This document shows, one piece after another, positions 56,951 to 64,000 of a stretch of 64,000 bases of DNA (the stretch's first letter is position 1; the number at the start of each line of letters is the position of its first letter). The notes beneath the pieces are model-generated. The model did no database searches, was not told the origin of the DNA, and saw nothing but the letters and a program-made list of their open reading frames with translations. The position numbers and the translations under genes are program-made. The stretch comes from Marinobacterium stanieri (GTDB taxonomy: Bacteria > Pseudomonadota > Gammaproteobacteria > Pseudomonadales > Balneatricaceae), in contig NZ_FTMN01000003.1 in NCBI RefSeq assembly GCF_900155945.1, positions 434,001-498,000 on the forward strand. The letters are read 5' to 3'.

Positions 56951-57675
56951 CAGAACATACCACCGTTCACCGAAATCACCTGGCGGGTTATATATCCGGC
57001 ATCCTCAGACATCAGAAAACTGACGGTCCCAGCCACTTCTTTCACCAACCCCACGCGCTGCATGGGGATCATTTTCAATGCTTCATCCAGCGGAAGCTGT
57101 TCGGTCATCTCGGTTTCAATCAGGCCAGGGGCCACGCAGTTCACGGTAATCTTGCGCTTGGCCAGCTCAACAGCCAGTGCCTTGGTTGCCCCAATAATTC
57201 CGGCCTTGGCCGCACTGTAGTTGACCTGCCCACGATTACCCATTTCGCCTGACACCGAGGACAGTGTCACGATACGTCCCGGCTGGCGGCGGCGAACCAT
57301 CGGCATGGTCAAGGGGTGCAATACATTGTAGAAACCATCCAGATTGGTTCTCAGTACCAGATCCCAATCTTGTTCCGGCATGGCAGGAAATGCATTGTCA
57401 CGAGCAATACCGGCATTACATACCACACCGTAATAGGCACCATGGGTCTCTACATCCTGCTCCAGCACCTCTCGGCACTGTTCACGATCGGCAATATCCA
57501 TCTGCAGGATACGCACCTGTCGCCCCAGCCCTTCAATCTCGCTTGCGACCTGCTGTGCAGCCCCCAATCCGGAACGGCAGTGCAGCACAATATCGTAACC
57601 ATCTTCTGCCAGACGCAGTGCGATTCCCTTACCGATACCGCGACTGGAGCCGGTTACTAAAACTGTTTTACTCAT
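56950..57675 (-). CDS. apeQ: 3-oxoacyl-ACP reductase (ApeQ-type, FabG-like)
   Basis: 241-aa short-chain dehydrogenase. NADPH-binding GSSRGIGKG at 9-17, NAG at 87-89, catalytic S140 and Y153xxxK157 (NYSAAKAG), and the C-terminal TVNCVAPGLIETEM and VISVNGGMF. It reduces the ketoacyl intermediate of the polyene chain. Overlaps apeP by 4 bp. Confidence 0.88.
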   Translation of the reverse strand: MSKTVLVTGSSRGIGKGIALRLAEDGYDIVLHCRSGLGAAQQVASEIEGLGRQVRILQMDIADREQCREVLEQDVETHGAYYGVVCNAGIARDNAFPAMPEQDWDLVLRTNLDGFYNVLHPLTMPMVRRRQPGRIVTLSSVSGEMGNRGQVNYSAAKAGIIGATKALAVELAKRKITVNCVAPGLIETEMTEQLPLDEALKMIPMQRVGLVKEVAGTVSFLMSEDAGYITRQVISVNGGMF

Positions 57676-58124
57676 TGCTTGGCATCCCGTAAAAACTGGT
57701 TTGCATCGTCTGGCTGAAAAATATTCAGACTCGCCTCTGATGTGAAACCCTCGCCTCTCAATTCACAATCAAAGGCGCAAAGCCCATTTTCCGCCTGCAT
57801 GTTCTTGGTCACTTTCACCTGAATGCGAGAACCCAGCGAAAAGTACGGCACGTCGACACTGAACTTGCGCGTACCCAGCAGAAAGCCAACCTTGGGCTCT
57901 TCACCTTTCTGGCGTTCCTGCAAACCGGCAAAGGCGCCAATGGCTTGTGCCATATACTCCAGCCCAACCCAGGCGGGTACGCCCTTATCATCGGCGAACA
58001 TGGAGCTCGAGGAGATATCAACCACTGCAGACAGCCAGTCTTCGCCATAGCCCGTTATATCCGACAACAGGCTCATCTGCCCGGTATGCGGCACCAGTTC
58101 ATCGACACTGAACTCAGCCTTCAT
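57672..58124 (-). CDS. apeP: ApeP-type hotdog 3-hydroxyacyl-ACP dehydratase
   Basis: 150 aa. The pattern ELVPHTGQMSLLSDI at the start (catalytic His in PHTGQM), SSSMFADDKGVPAWVGLEYMAQAIGAFAG and FLLGTRKFSVDVPYFSLGSRI is that of ApeP/FabZ-like dehydratases of aryl polyene clusters. Forms the trans double bonds with its cluster partners. Overlaps both neighbours by 4 bp. Confidence 0.87.
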   Translation of the reverse strand: MKAEFSVDELVPHTGQMSLLSDITGYGEDWLSAVVDISSSSMFADDKGVPAWVGLEYMAQAIGAFAGLQERQKGEEPKVGFLLGTRKFSVDVPYFSLGSRIQVKVTKNMQAENGLCAFDCELRGEGFTSEASLNIFQPDDANQFLRDAKQ

Positions 58125-59293
58125 ACTACTCGTCTCAAAATCAGTGAAATATTATTGCCCCCGAACGCGAAGGAGTTGCTCAACGCACAGGACAATTCAG
58201 TATTCGGTTGCGACGCTGTTATCAGATCCAGAGCCGGCAAATCAGGATCAGCCTGACCATCCCAAACGTGTCGCGGAGCGCCGCCCCCCTGCAAGGCCAA
58301 CCAACAGATGGCGGCTTCTACGGCACCGGCTGCTCCCAGAGTGTGCCCCGTAAAAGGCTTGGTGGAGCTACAGGGAACACCAGCCTCACCAAACACCTTT
58401 GCCAGCGCGCGCGCTTCCATCTGGTCATTCAACGCCGTTGCCGTGCCGTGCAAATTCACATAGTCGACCGCATCCGATGCAATGCCGGCATCTCTAAGGG
58501 CTGACTGCATACAACGGACCGCTCCGGCACCACTGGGATCTGGTGCTGAAATGTGATGCGCATCAGAGCTTTCACCGACACCGGCCAGTTCAACTTCACC
58601 GGGCTCCCTGCTAATCAGAAACAGACCGGCTCCCTCGCCAATATTAATGCCCTTGCGGTTATGGCTGAACGGCACACAAGGTGAGTCACTGACCGCCTCC
58701 AATGCGGAAAACCCCTGCACGGTGAGGTGGCACAAAGTATCAACGCCACCGGCTATAACGGCATCACAAAGCCCGGCTCGCAACAATCGACGTGCCGACG
58801 CCAACGCCTTGGCACCCGAAGAGCAAGCCGTAGAAATAGCAAACACAGGTCCAGACACGCCCAGTTCTGCAGCGAGATATGACGCTGTTGCACCCATTTC
58901 CTGCTGTCGATAATCAAATTCCGGCGGCAATTCACCCGTATTGACGCGCTGCTTCAGGTCGGTTTCCGAGTCACTGATACCCGAAGTCGATGTCCCCACC
59001 ACCACACCGATACGGTGCGGCTTGAAGCGTGCGATGGCAGCCTCTGCCTGAGGGCGGATTTGTTCCAGCGCCAGTAGTGCCATTTGATTATTACGGCTAT
59101 GCCAGTGACGCTCAGGCAACTGGATGACCGGCAACTCACCGGTAAACAGACCCAGTGGCAAAGTATCCTCAGGGCTGAATGAGTGAGAAGTGCTTAGTGC
59201 AGGAGCACCCGCGGTCAACTGCCGGTAAGCGGCCTGTGGGCAATCCCCCATGGCGCTCACCATGGCCATGGCATTCAAGTAACACCGGGTCAC
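58121..59293 (-). CDS. apeO: Beta-ketoacyl-ACP synthase (ApeO-type)
   Basis: 390-aa condensing enzyme. C157 in ISTACSSGAKA, H282 in VNLHGTATALND and H317 in KPFTGHTLGAAG complete the catalytic triad. More divergent at its N-terminus than FabF. In aryl polyene pathways ApeO is the elongating ketosynthase. Overlaps the DUF3261 gene upstream by 4 bp and apeP by 4 bp. Confidence 0.82.
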   Translation of the reverse strand: MTRCYLNAMAMVSAMGDCPQAAYRQLTAGAPALSTSHSFSPEDTLPLGLFTGELPVIQLPERHWHSRNNQMALLALEQIRPQAEAAIARFKPHRIGVVVGTSTSGISDSETDLKQRVNTGELPPEFDYRQQEMGATASYLAAELGVSGPVFAISTACSSGAKALASARRLLRAGLCDAVIAGGVDTLCHLTVQGFSALEAVSDSPCVPFSHNRKGINIGEGAGLFLISREPGEVELAGVGESSDAHHISAPDPSGAGAVRCMQSALRDAGIASDAVDYVNLHGTATALNDQMEARALAKVFGEAGVPCSSTKPFTGHTLGAAGAVEAAICWLALQGGGAPRHVWDGQADPDLPALDLITASQPNTELSCALSNSFAFGGNNISLILRRVV

Positions 59294-59847
59294 TGCTGTA
59301 AATCCTTTCGCTCTATTGTGGTGATGCTGACGTCATAACTATCCGGGTAATGCGTAACCTGAATGTGCTCACCCGAGAAGGTGAGATCCAGAATCAGCGC
59401 GCCATGATGCCACAACTGACGTCGCTTGGCCTCTAGACTTAACGACCACCCGGCTCCACGACCATAGTGCTGCCGCAATGCCGCCTCTGGCCACTCGGCA
59501 AACTGAATCATTGCCAGTATGTCCTCAACCGGCAGTTGTACGGGTATTTTCACCTGCTGCTCAAGCTGTTCGCCATCATACTCAAGCAACATAATCGGCT
59601 GACCCGTAGCCAATAATGCCGCCAACCGCGTACGTTGCGACTCAAAGCGGCTAACCAGCATGAAACTGACGGCTTCGCCTCTGGCATTGATTACAACCCG
59701 CTGCTTCAACAGGGTTGCATCCGGCCCAAAAAACGGTGCCAATAAGGGTAACGCCGGTACAGCTACAGGCTCTGTCCGAAACAGCGAGCACCCTGCCAGC
59801 AGGCCCAAACAGAACAGTATCAGCAGTCGTGTGAATCCCCTCGCCAT
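59290..59847 (-). CDS. DUF3261-family lipoprotein
   Basis: 185 aa from the ATG at 59847, which overlaps the previous stop in the usual ATGA form; the GTG at 59859 is an alternative. Lipoprotein signal FTRLLILFCLGLLAGC, then the DUF3261 domain (VSFMLVSRFESQRTRLAALLATGQPIMLLEYDGEQL). A constant member of aryl-polyene/xanthomonadin clusters, presumably acting at the envelope in pigment export or anchoring. Exact role unknown. Confidence 0.83.
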   Translation of the reverse strand: MARGFTRLLILFCLGLLAGCSLFRTEPVAVPALPLLAPFFGPDATLLKQRVVINARGEAVSFMLVSRFESQRTRLAALLATGQPIMLLEYDGEQLEQQVKIPVQLPVEDILAMIQFAEWPEAALRQHYGRGAGWSLSLEAKRRQLWHHGALILDLTFSGEHIQVTHYPDSYDVSITTIERKDLQQ

Positions 59848-61079
59848 CAAGAACGACACAGCTCTGCTAATGTCGACAACCGGGCCGGCTCACTGACATA
59901 CGGGTTACGTGTATCCCAGGCATAGCCCGCCAGAATGGAGCTGATCATGGCTTTTACCGGGTCACTCTTGTCGTGGGCAAAGATGACATCCTGCAAGCGA
60001 CCGTCATACCAGCCTTCAACAAAGGCTCTGAAGGTATCAATGCCCGTTTTAAGTGGCTGCGCATACTCCTGCTCCCAGTCCGGGGATTGTCCCTGTAATT
60101 GTCGGTGCACGGTTGCGGCTGCCAGGGTGGCTGATTTGAGCGCGATGGTTACCCCGGATGAAAAAACGGGGTCCAGGAATTCACCGGCATTGCCCAACAG
60201 GGCAAAACGGTCACCGTAGAGACTTTCCACATCACAGGAGTAGCCATCCAGGGTCCTGATGGCCGTATCAAAATGGGCCTGGTTCAATACGTCACTGAGT
60301 ATACCGCCTTCACGGATATACTCTTGCAGGGTTTCCAGTCGGTCCATGTTACTGTCGTCAAACCGTTCACGGGGCAACACAACGCCGACAGACGCACGCC
60401 CATCACTGAAGGGAATCAACCAGTACCAGATTTCAGCATGTTCAGGATGAACGGTAATCAGAATCTTGTTGCGATCAAAACGACGGTCGCTGATGTTGTC
60501 TTCAATATGCGTGAAGAGAGCGATACGTGACCCCAGTTGCGAGGCCTTTTCCAGATTCAAGAGGCGCGGCAATACACGCCCAAAGCCACTGCCGTCCAGT
60601 ACAAATTCAGCCTTGGCCTGATAGGGCTGACCTACCTCGGGCTCCACATCCACACCGACACCGGATGCGCTCTGTTGGATCGCCGTAACCGTCTGACCAT
60701 ACCGCACCTCGGCACCCCGCTCGGCAGCACAATCTGCAAGCGTTTTATCAAACTGTGCCCGCTGCACTTGGTAGGTCGTCCCCCAACCAGTTGAGAATTT
60801 TTGCCGAAAATCGAAGTAGTCATACTCCTGTCCACGGCAGAACGCGGCACCGTTCTTGTACTGGAAGCCAGCCTCAACGACTGCCTGCAGCATGCCAGCC
60901 TGTTCGAGAAACTCCATACTTTGCGGTAACAGGCTTTCACCGATGGAAAAACGGGGAAAATGCTGCTGCTCCAATATCAGCACCTTATAGCCCTGATTCG
61001 CCAGTATGGTTGCGGCGACGGATCCCGACGGGCCTGCACCAATCACGATCACATCATAACGTCCCTGTGGATCAGCCAT
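59847..61079 (-). CDS. FAD-dependent oxidoreductase, tryptophan-halogenase-like
   Basis: 410 aa. FAD motif VIVIGAGPSGSVAATILANQGYKVLILEQ at the start, then FPRFSIGESLLPQSMEFLEQAGML (typical of halogenase-like/geranylgeranyl-reductase-like flavoproteins), and LLGNAGEFLDPVFSSGVTIALKSATLAA. The WxWxIP motif of true halogenases was not found; a related WYWLIPFSDGRASVG occurs. Start at the ATG at 61079 behind GGAG. Found in most aryl polyene clusters; likely modifies the head group or chain. Confidence 0.85.
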   Translation of the reverse strand: MADPQGRYDVIVIGAGPSGSVAATILANQGYKVLILEQQHFPRFSIGESLLPQSMEFLEQAGMLQAVVEAGFQYKNGAAFCRGQEYDYFDFRQKFSTGWGTTYQVQRAQFDKTLADCAAERGAEVRYGQTVTAIQQSASGVGVDVEPEVGQPYQAKAEFVLDGSGFGRVLPRLLNLEKASQLGSRIALFTHIEDNISDRRFDRNKILITVHPEHAEIWYWLIPFSDGRASVGVVLPRERFDDSNMDRLETLQEYIREGGILSDVLNQAHFDTAIRTLDGYSCDVESLYGDRFALLGNAGEFLDPVFSSGVTIALKSATLAAATVHRQLQGQSPDWEQEYAQPLKTGIDTFRAFVEGWYDGRLQDVIFAHDKSDPVKAMISSILAGYAWDTRNPYVSEPARLSTLAELCRS

Positions 61080-63393
61080 GATCTGTTTCTCCTGTAGAAA
61101 ATTCACGCATAAGCGGTGCCAGCAGCCAAGTCAGTAGCAGGCCGGGCAAAACGATGACACCGAAGTGATAAAGAACGGGGGTTTGGCTCAAGGCAAGCAA
61201 GCCGAAAGCCAACAAACTGCTGGCGGACGATAGCGTCACGGCCAACCAGGTGTGTGCGCTCTCCCTGGTTTCATTGAGGAAAATTCCCATATCCAATCCA
61301 ATGCCCAGCACCAGCATCAACGCAATCAGATTGAACAGGTTATAACCGTCGTGGAGCAGCAGAAATGCGGCAAAACTGATCAATGATGCCAACAGTGGCG
61401 GTAACAGTATCCGCCAGCTGGCAAACCGGTAACGCAACACCAACAGCACAAGCACGCAGGCATACGCCAGCAACAGCCAATTCGAAATCTCCGCGCGATA
61501 GCGCTCGAGCAACTCGGTCATACTGCCCAGACTGTCGACGAACACCACATTGGGCAAAGGTTCGGCAAGCGCCATCAATTGCTGCTTCAACTCACTGCTC
61601 AGTCGCCCCTGCAGCTGAATCACAGTTGCCACATCCCCGGGTTCACTGCTGACAATATTGGCTGTCCAGGTCTGACCCAAGGTCATTGCCTGCCAGGCCT
61701 GAGGCGTTAATCGACCCCGTGTCGATTCATACATGCTTTCCAGAGCCGCTGATCGTTGCCGTTGTGAAAGATTCAGCAGATCAGCCATTGAATGCCATTT
61801 CGCGTCATATAATGCCCGCACATGTTGGCTGTTTTGCTCCTGGCGTTGCAGGGAAGGTAATACCTGAGACAAGGCTCTATATCCCTGCAATTGATTATCC
61901 GCGATTAATGATCCCAAAGCGGCCTGAAGCCCCTCTTCGGTCTGCAAAACCTGTTCAAAGCTGTCACCTGACACCAGCAAAAAAGCTGTACTGCTGCCAT
62001 TGCCAAGCAGGCTTTGCACCTGACGATCTTCCGCCAGCAGATCAGCGGAGGAGGTTTGCAGTAGTGCAACCTGGTCCCGTGCACTGCCCTGAAACACGAC
62101 CGCTGCACTGCAGACACCCAATACAATCAGCACCAGTGCCAACCGCGGTGACTGCGTGATATACGGATATTGCATACGCCAGCGATCCAATGTAGCAGCC
62201 GCCGGTAGCGGCCCGGTTGAACGCCGTGTAGATAACAGCGGCAGCCAGAGCAACACGGTCAACCAGGCGGCCACTAGGCCAACCGCCGAGAAAATTGCCA
62301 TCTGGCGAAGCCCTGGAAAAGGTGCCAGAGCAAGGCCTGCATAAGCCAACACGCTGGACATCAACCCCAGCACCAACCCGGGCAACAGCCTGCGAATGAC
62401 CTGTTGCCGAGGAACAACACGCACCTCACAGAGAAAATGCATGGCATAGTCCACGGCCACGCCCACCAGACCAGCACCGAAGGCAATCGTGATCATGTGA
62501 ATACGCCCAAACAGCAACAGAGTGACGGCCATGGCCACCAGAGCACCCGTTGCTACCGGGATCATGACGTGCAGTATCGGTACAACACTTCGAAAAGCCC
62601 AGAGAATCAACAGCAGGATACCCAGTATCGACCCCAGACCAATGGTCGAAATCTCCGCTCGGGCTTGATCGGCTCCTGCAGACGCATGCAACAGCAGACC
62701 CGAGCGATAGACACTTAGTCCACGTTGCTGCAACTCGTCCAGCAGCGGGTTTAACACTGCATTAACTCGCGCCTGAACGCTGATGCTAAAAGGATCATCC
62801 AGCAGTTCCAGGCGCACCAGATAAGCAGGCATTTCGGAGGCAATCAGGCGCAACAGGCCCTGATCCGCACCAACAGGCAGCTTCGATTGCTGTGCCATCG
62901 CCAGATCGACAAAGAGACTGAAAGGATCTTCAAGAGGTTGCTGTGAAAAGCCCGATACCGGATTAAACAATCGTTGCAGGGCCAGCTGGTATTGCGCTGA
63001 GCCGCCCTCCTGCTGCAACCGCTCGCGTACCGTTTCAGACAACACCGTGAACCTATAGGGATATAAATCCTCTACCAGGGCCTCAGCCCCCTGTGCATGC
63101 CAGGTCAGATTGACCAAGCCCGCGAGGGCAGCCAAACGCTCAGCAGCGTGCCGAGCACCCTCGGCAGCCTCGGCAGCCGTTTGGCCACGTATGACCAACA
63201 GCAAACTGTTGGCATAGGCATCCGCCTGATGATCCGTGGCCCGTTTAATATTCGGCTGCTGCTCGTCCGCCGGCAGCAGGGCCATGACGCTGGTATCAAC
63301 AACCGGCCCCTGGCGCCAGGCGCTGAAAAGAAGTATGGCCACCAACAGCAGCCAAATCGCGGCCGCCAGGCGATTGATGTAAAGACCATTCAT
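61072..63393 (-). CDS. MMPL/RND-family exporter (xanthomonadin exporter-like)
   Basis: 773-aa inner-membrane transporter with two halves: a helix, a large periplasmic loop, then five to six helices, repeated. The first half has GLVGVAVDYAMHFLCEVR and the second LGIGLDMGIFLNETRES, each with the conserved acidic residue of RND helix 4 (D in VDYAMH, D in LDMGIF). Such MMPL proteins are named xanthomonadin exporters in pigment clusters. Works with the LolA-like carrier next to it. Ends by overlapping the FAD gene by 8 bp. Confidence 0.9.
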   Translation of the reverse strand: MNGLYINRLAAAIWLLLVAILLFSAWRQGPVVDTSVMALLPADEQQPNIKRATDHQADAYANSLLLVIRGQTAAEAAEGARHAAERLAALAGLVNLTWHAQGAEALVEDLYPYRFTVLSETVRERLQQEGGSAQYQLALQRLFNPVSGFSQQPLEDPFSLFVDLAMAQQSKLPVGADQGLLRLIASEMPAYLVRLELLDDPFSISVQARVNAVLNPLLDELQQRGLSVYRSGLLLHASAGADQARAEISTIGLGSILGILLLILWAFRSVVPILHVMIPVATGALVAMAVTLLLFGRIHMITIAFGAGLVGVAVDYAMHFLCEVRVVPRQQVIRRLLPGLVLGLMSSVLAYAGLALAPFPGLRQMAIFSAVGLVAAWLTVLLWLPLLSTRRSTGPLPAAATLDRWRMQYPYITQSPRLALVLIVLGVCSAAVVFQGSARDQVALLQTSSADLLAEDRQVQSLLGNGSSTAFLLVSGDSFEQVLQTEEGLQAALGSLIADNQLQGYRALSQVLPSLQRQEQNSQHVRALYDAKWHSMADLLNLSQRQRSAALESMYESTRGRLTPQAWQAMTLGQTWTANIVSSEPGDVATVIQLQGRLSSELKQQLMALAEPLPNVVFVDSLGSMTELLERYRAEISNWLLLAYACVLVLLVLRYRFASWRILLPPLLASLISFAAFLLLHDGYNLFNLIALMLVLGIGLDMGIFLNETRESAHTWLAVTLSSASSLLAFGLLALSQTPVLYHFGVIVLPGLLLTWLLAPLMREFSTGETDHG

Positions 63394-63968
63394 TGTGGCA
63401 ATTCAGAAAACCGGATGCGGGTCCAGTCCCCTCCTGCCTCATGCAGAATAATCTCACGCAGATAGCGATCACCCTGGAGCTCAACCCGTGACACGATGGA
63501 TTCCACTTCATGCGCTCTGGGTGTCAGAACCGCGTGCCAGTTTGCACCCGCCACCCAGGATTCCATTTCGAAATGGTGTTCAAGCCGCTGCCAATCGGCC
63601 GTCATGACTCCAAAAAAAATATCACTGAACAAACTGACTATTGGATTACTCTGGGCATCCAGCCTGGACAGTACTTTCCCATCCTGCTCACTGAGAATGC
63701 CGCGTGATGTCAATGTCAGCAAATTTTCAATGGGTTCCCGGGTATGCCAGCGAATCGCCTTATCATGCTCGTATTCAAAGCGACCCGAGGAGCTAATTTC
63801 AGCTTCAAGCGCTGCCAGATATTTCACCTGATCAAAGCGTCCCTGCAGTGAGGAATGGGAATCCATCAGTGCACTGATCTCCGCATATACAGCAGATGAG
63901 GGTGAAGTTGTGTCTGCAAGTACAGAGGGCGCATGCAGAGACAAAATCAGGCATAGCAAACGGATCAT
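63390..63968 (-). CDS. LolA-like outer-membrane lipoprotein carrier homologue
   Basis: 192 aa with a signal peptide (LLCLILSLHAPSVLA-DTT). The LolA-type half-barrel follows: LQGRFDQVKYLAALEAEISSSGRFEYEHDKAIRWHTREPIENLLTLTSRGI. Clusters of this type carry a dedicated LolA-like protein beside the MMPL exporter, perhaps to carry the lipidic pigment across the periplasm. It is not the housekeeping LolA, which is normally next to ftsK. Overlaps the exporter gene by 4 bp. Confidence 0.85.
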   Translation of the reverse strand: MIRLLCLILSLHAPSVLADTTSPSSAVYAEISALMDSHSSLQGRFDQVKYLAALEAEISSSGRFEYEHDKAIRWHTREPIENLLTLTSRGILSEQDGKVLSRLDAQSNPIVSLFSDIFFGVMTADWQRLEHHFEMESWVAGANWHAVLTPRAHEVESIVSRVELQGDRYLREIILHEAGGDWTRIRFSELPQ

Positions 63969-64000
63969 GGCTCCAGCCCCAGCTTGCTCAACAATACCGG
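63965..64000 (-). CDS. C-terminal end of the next cluster gene (partial)
   Basis: The last 11 codons (PVLLSKLGLEP, then stop) of an ORF entering from beyond the window, overlapping the LolA-like start in an ATGA junction. Too short to identify. In comparable clusters a glycosyltransferase/acyltransferase or thioesterase-type gene is found here. Confidence 0.5.
   Translation of the reverse strand, partial: PVLLSKLGLEP

Noticed and set aside
1-64000. CRISPR arrays, tRNA or rRNA genes, insertion sequences
   Set aside because: No regular spaced repeats, no cloverleaf-type sequences and no IS transposase apart from the phage transposase were seen.

Overview
The window is chromosomal DNA of a moderately high-GC gammaproteobacterium. 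Gene content (ETF/ETF-QO block, DUF482 protein, HIT protein, aryl-polyene-type cluster) fits an Oceanospirillales/Pseudomonadales-like marine or environmental bacterium; the genus cannot be fixed from the sequence alone. It is interrupted by one complete transposable (Mu-like) prophage of about 37.1 kb (11595-48723).

Host left flank (1-11594): 5' part of aspS, a HIT-family protein, a DUF482 acyltransferase-like protein, a Na+/H+ antiporter-family permease, a flavin-reductase-like protein, a small conserved hypothetical, then etfA/etfB and divergent etfD. Next come the distal genes of a ferric-siderophore (Fec-type) ABC operon: a cytoplasmic alpha/beta hydrolase, the ATPase, and the 3' part of the fecD-like permease.

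Prophage (11595-48723): it sits inside the fecD-like gene, flanked by a 6-bp direct repeat (ATCAAC). Removing the phage and one repeat restores a 343-aa reading frame. The layout is that of the Pseudomonas phage B3 group: a leftward early operon (transposase A, ATPase B, DUF3164, HU-like, DUF2786, GemA, Mor), a central immunity region, and rightward late operons for lysis, packaging and head, then a siphovirus-type tail with a tape measure. The switch has an early promoter whose spacer is filled by a perfect 19-bp palindromic operator. Downstream of the repressor is an apparent lysogeny operon of small unknown genes ending in a two-gene cassette that I read as a RexA/RexB-like exclusion system, in the same position as in lambda (cI-rexA-rexB). 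Three late operons are each preceded by a near-identical 25-bp element, a candidate activator (Mor-type) site, and then by a hairpin that abuts the start codon.

Host right flank (48724-64000): 5' part of fecD, then fecC, fecB, a divergent GntR/FCD regulator, a Fur-box-like site and a FecA-family TonB-dependent receptor. The phage therefore breaks the iron-uptake operon in its third gene and probably silences the ATPase and hydrolase downstream. After galE and a small lipoprotein, a long leftward operon runs off the window end: two ketosynthases, ketoreductase, dehydratase, DUF3261 lipoprotein, FAD oxidoreductase, MMPL exporter and LolA-like carrier. This matches an aryl-polyene/xanthomonadin-type pigment cluster (apeO-P-Q-R order). 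No tRNA, rRNA or CRISPR array was seen.
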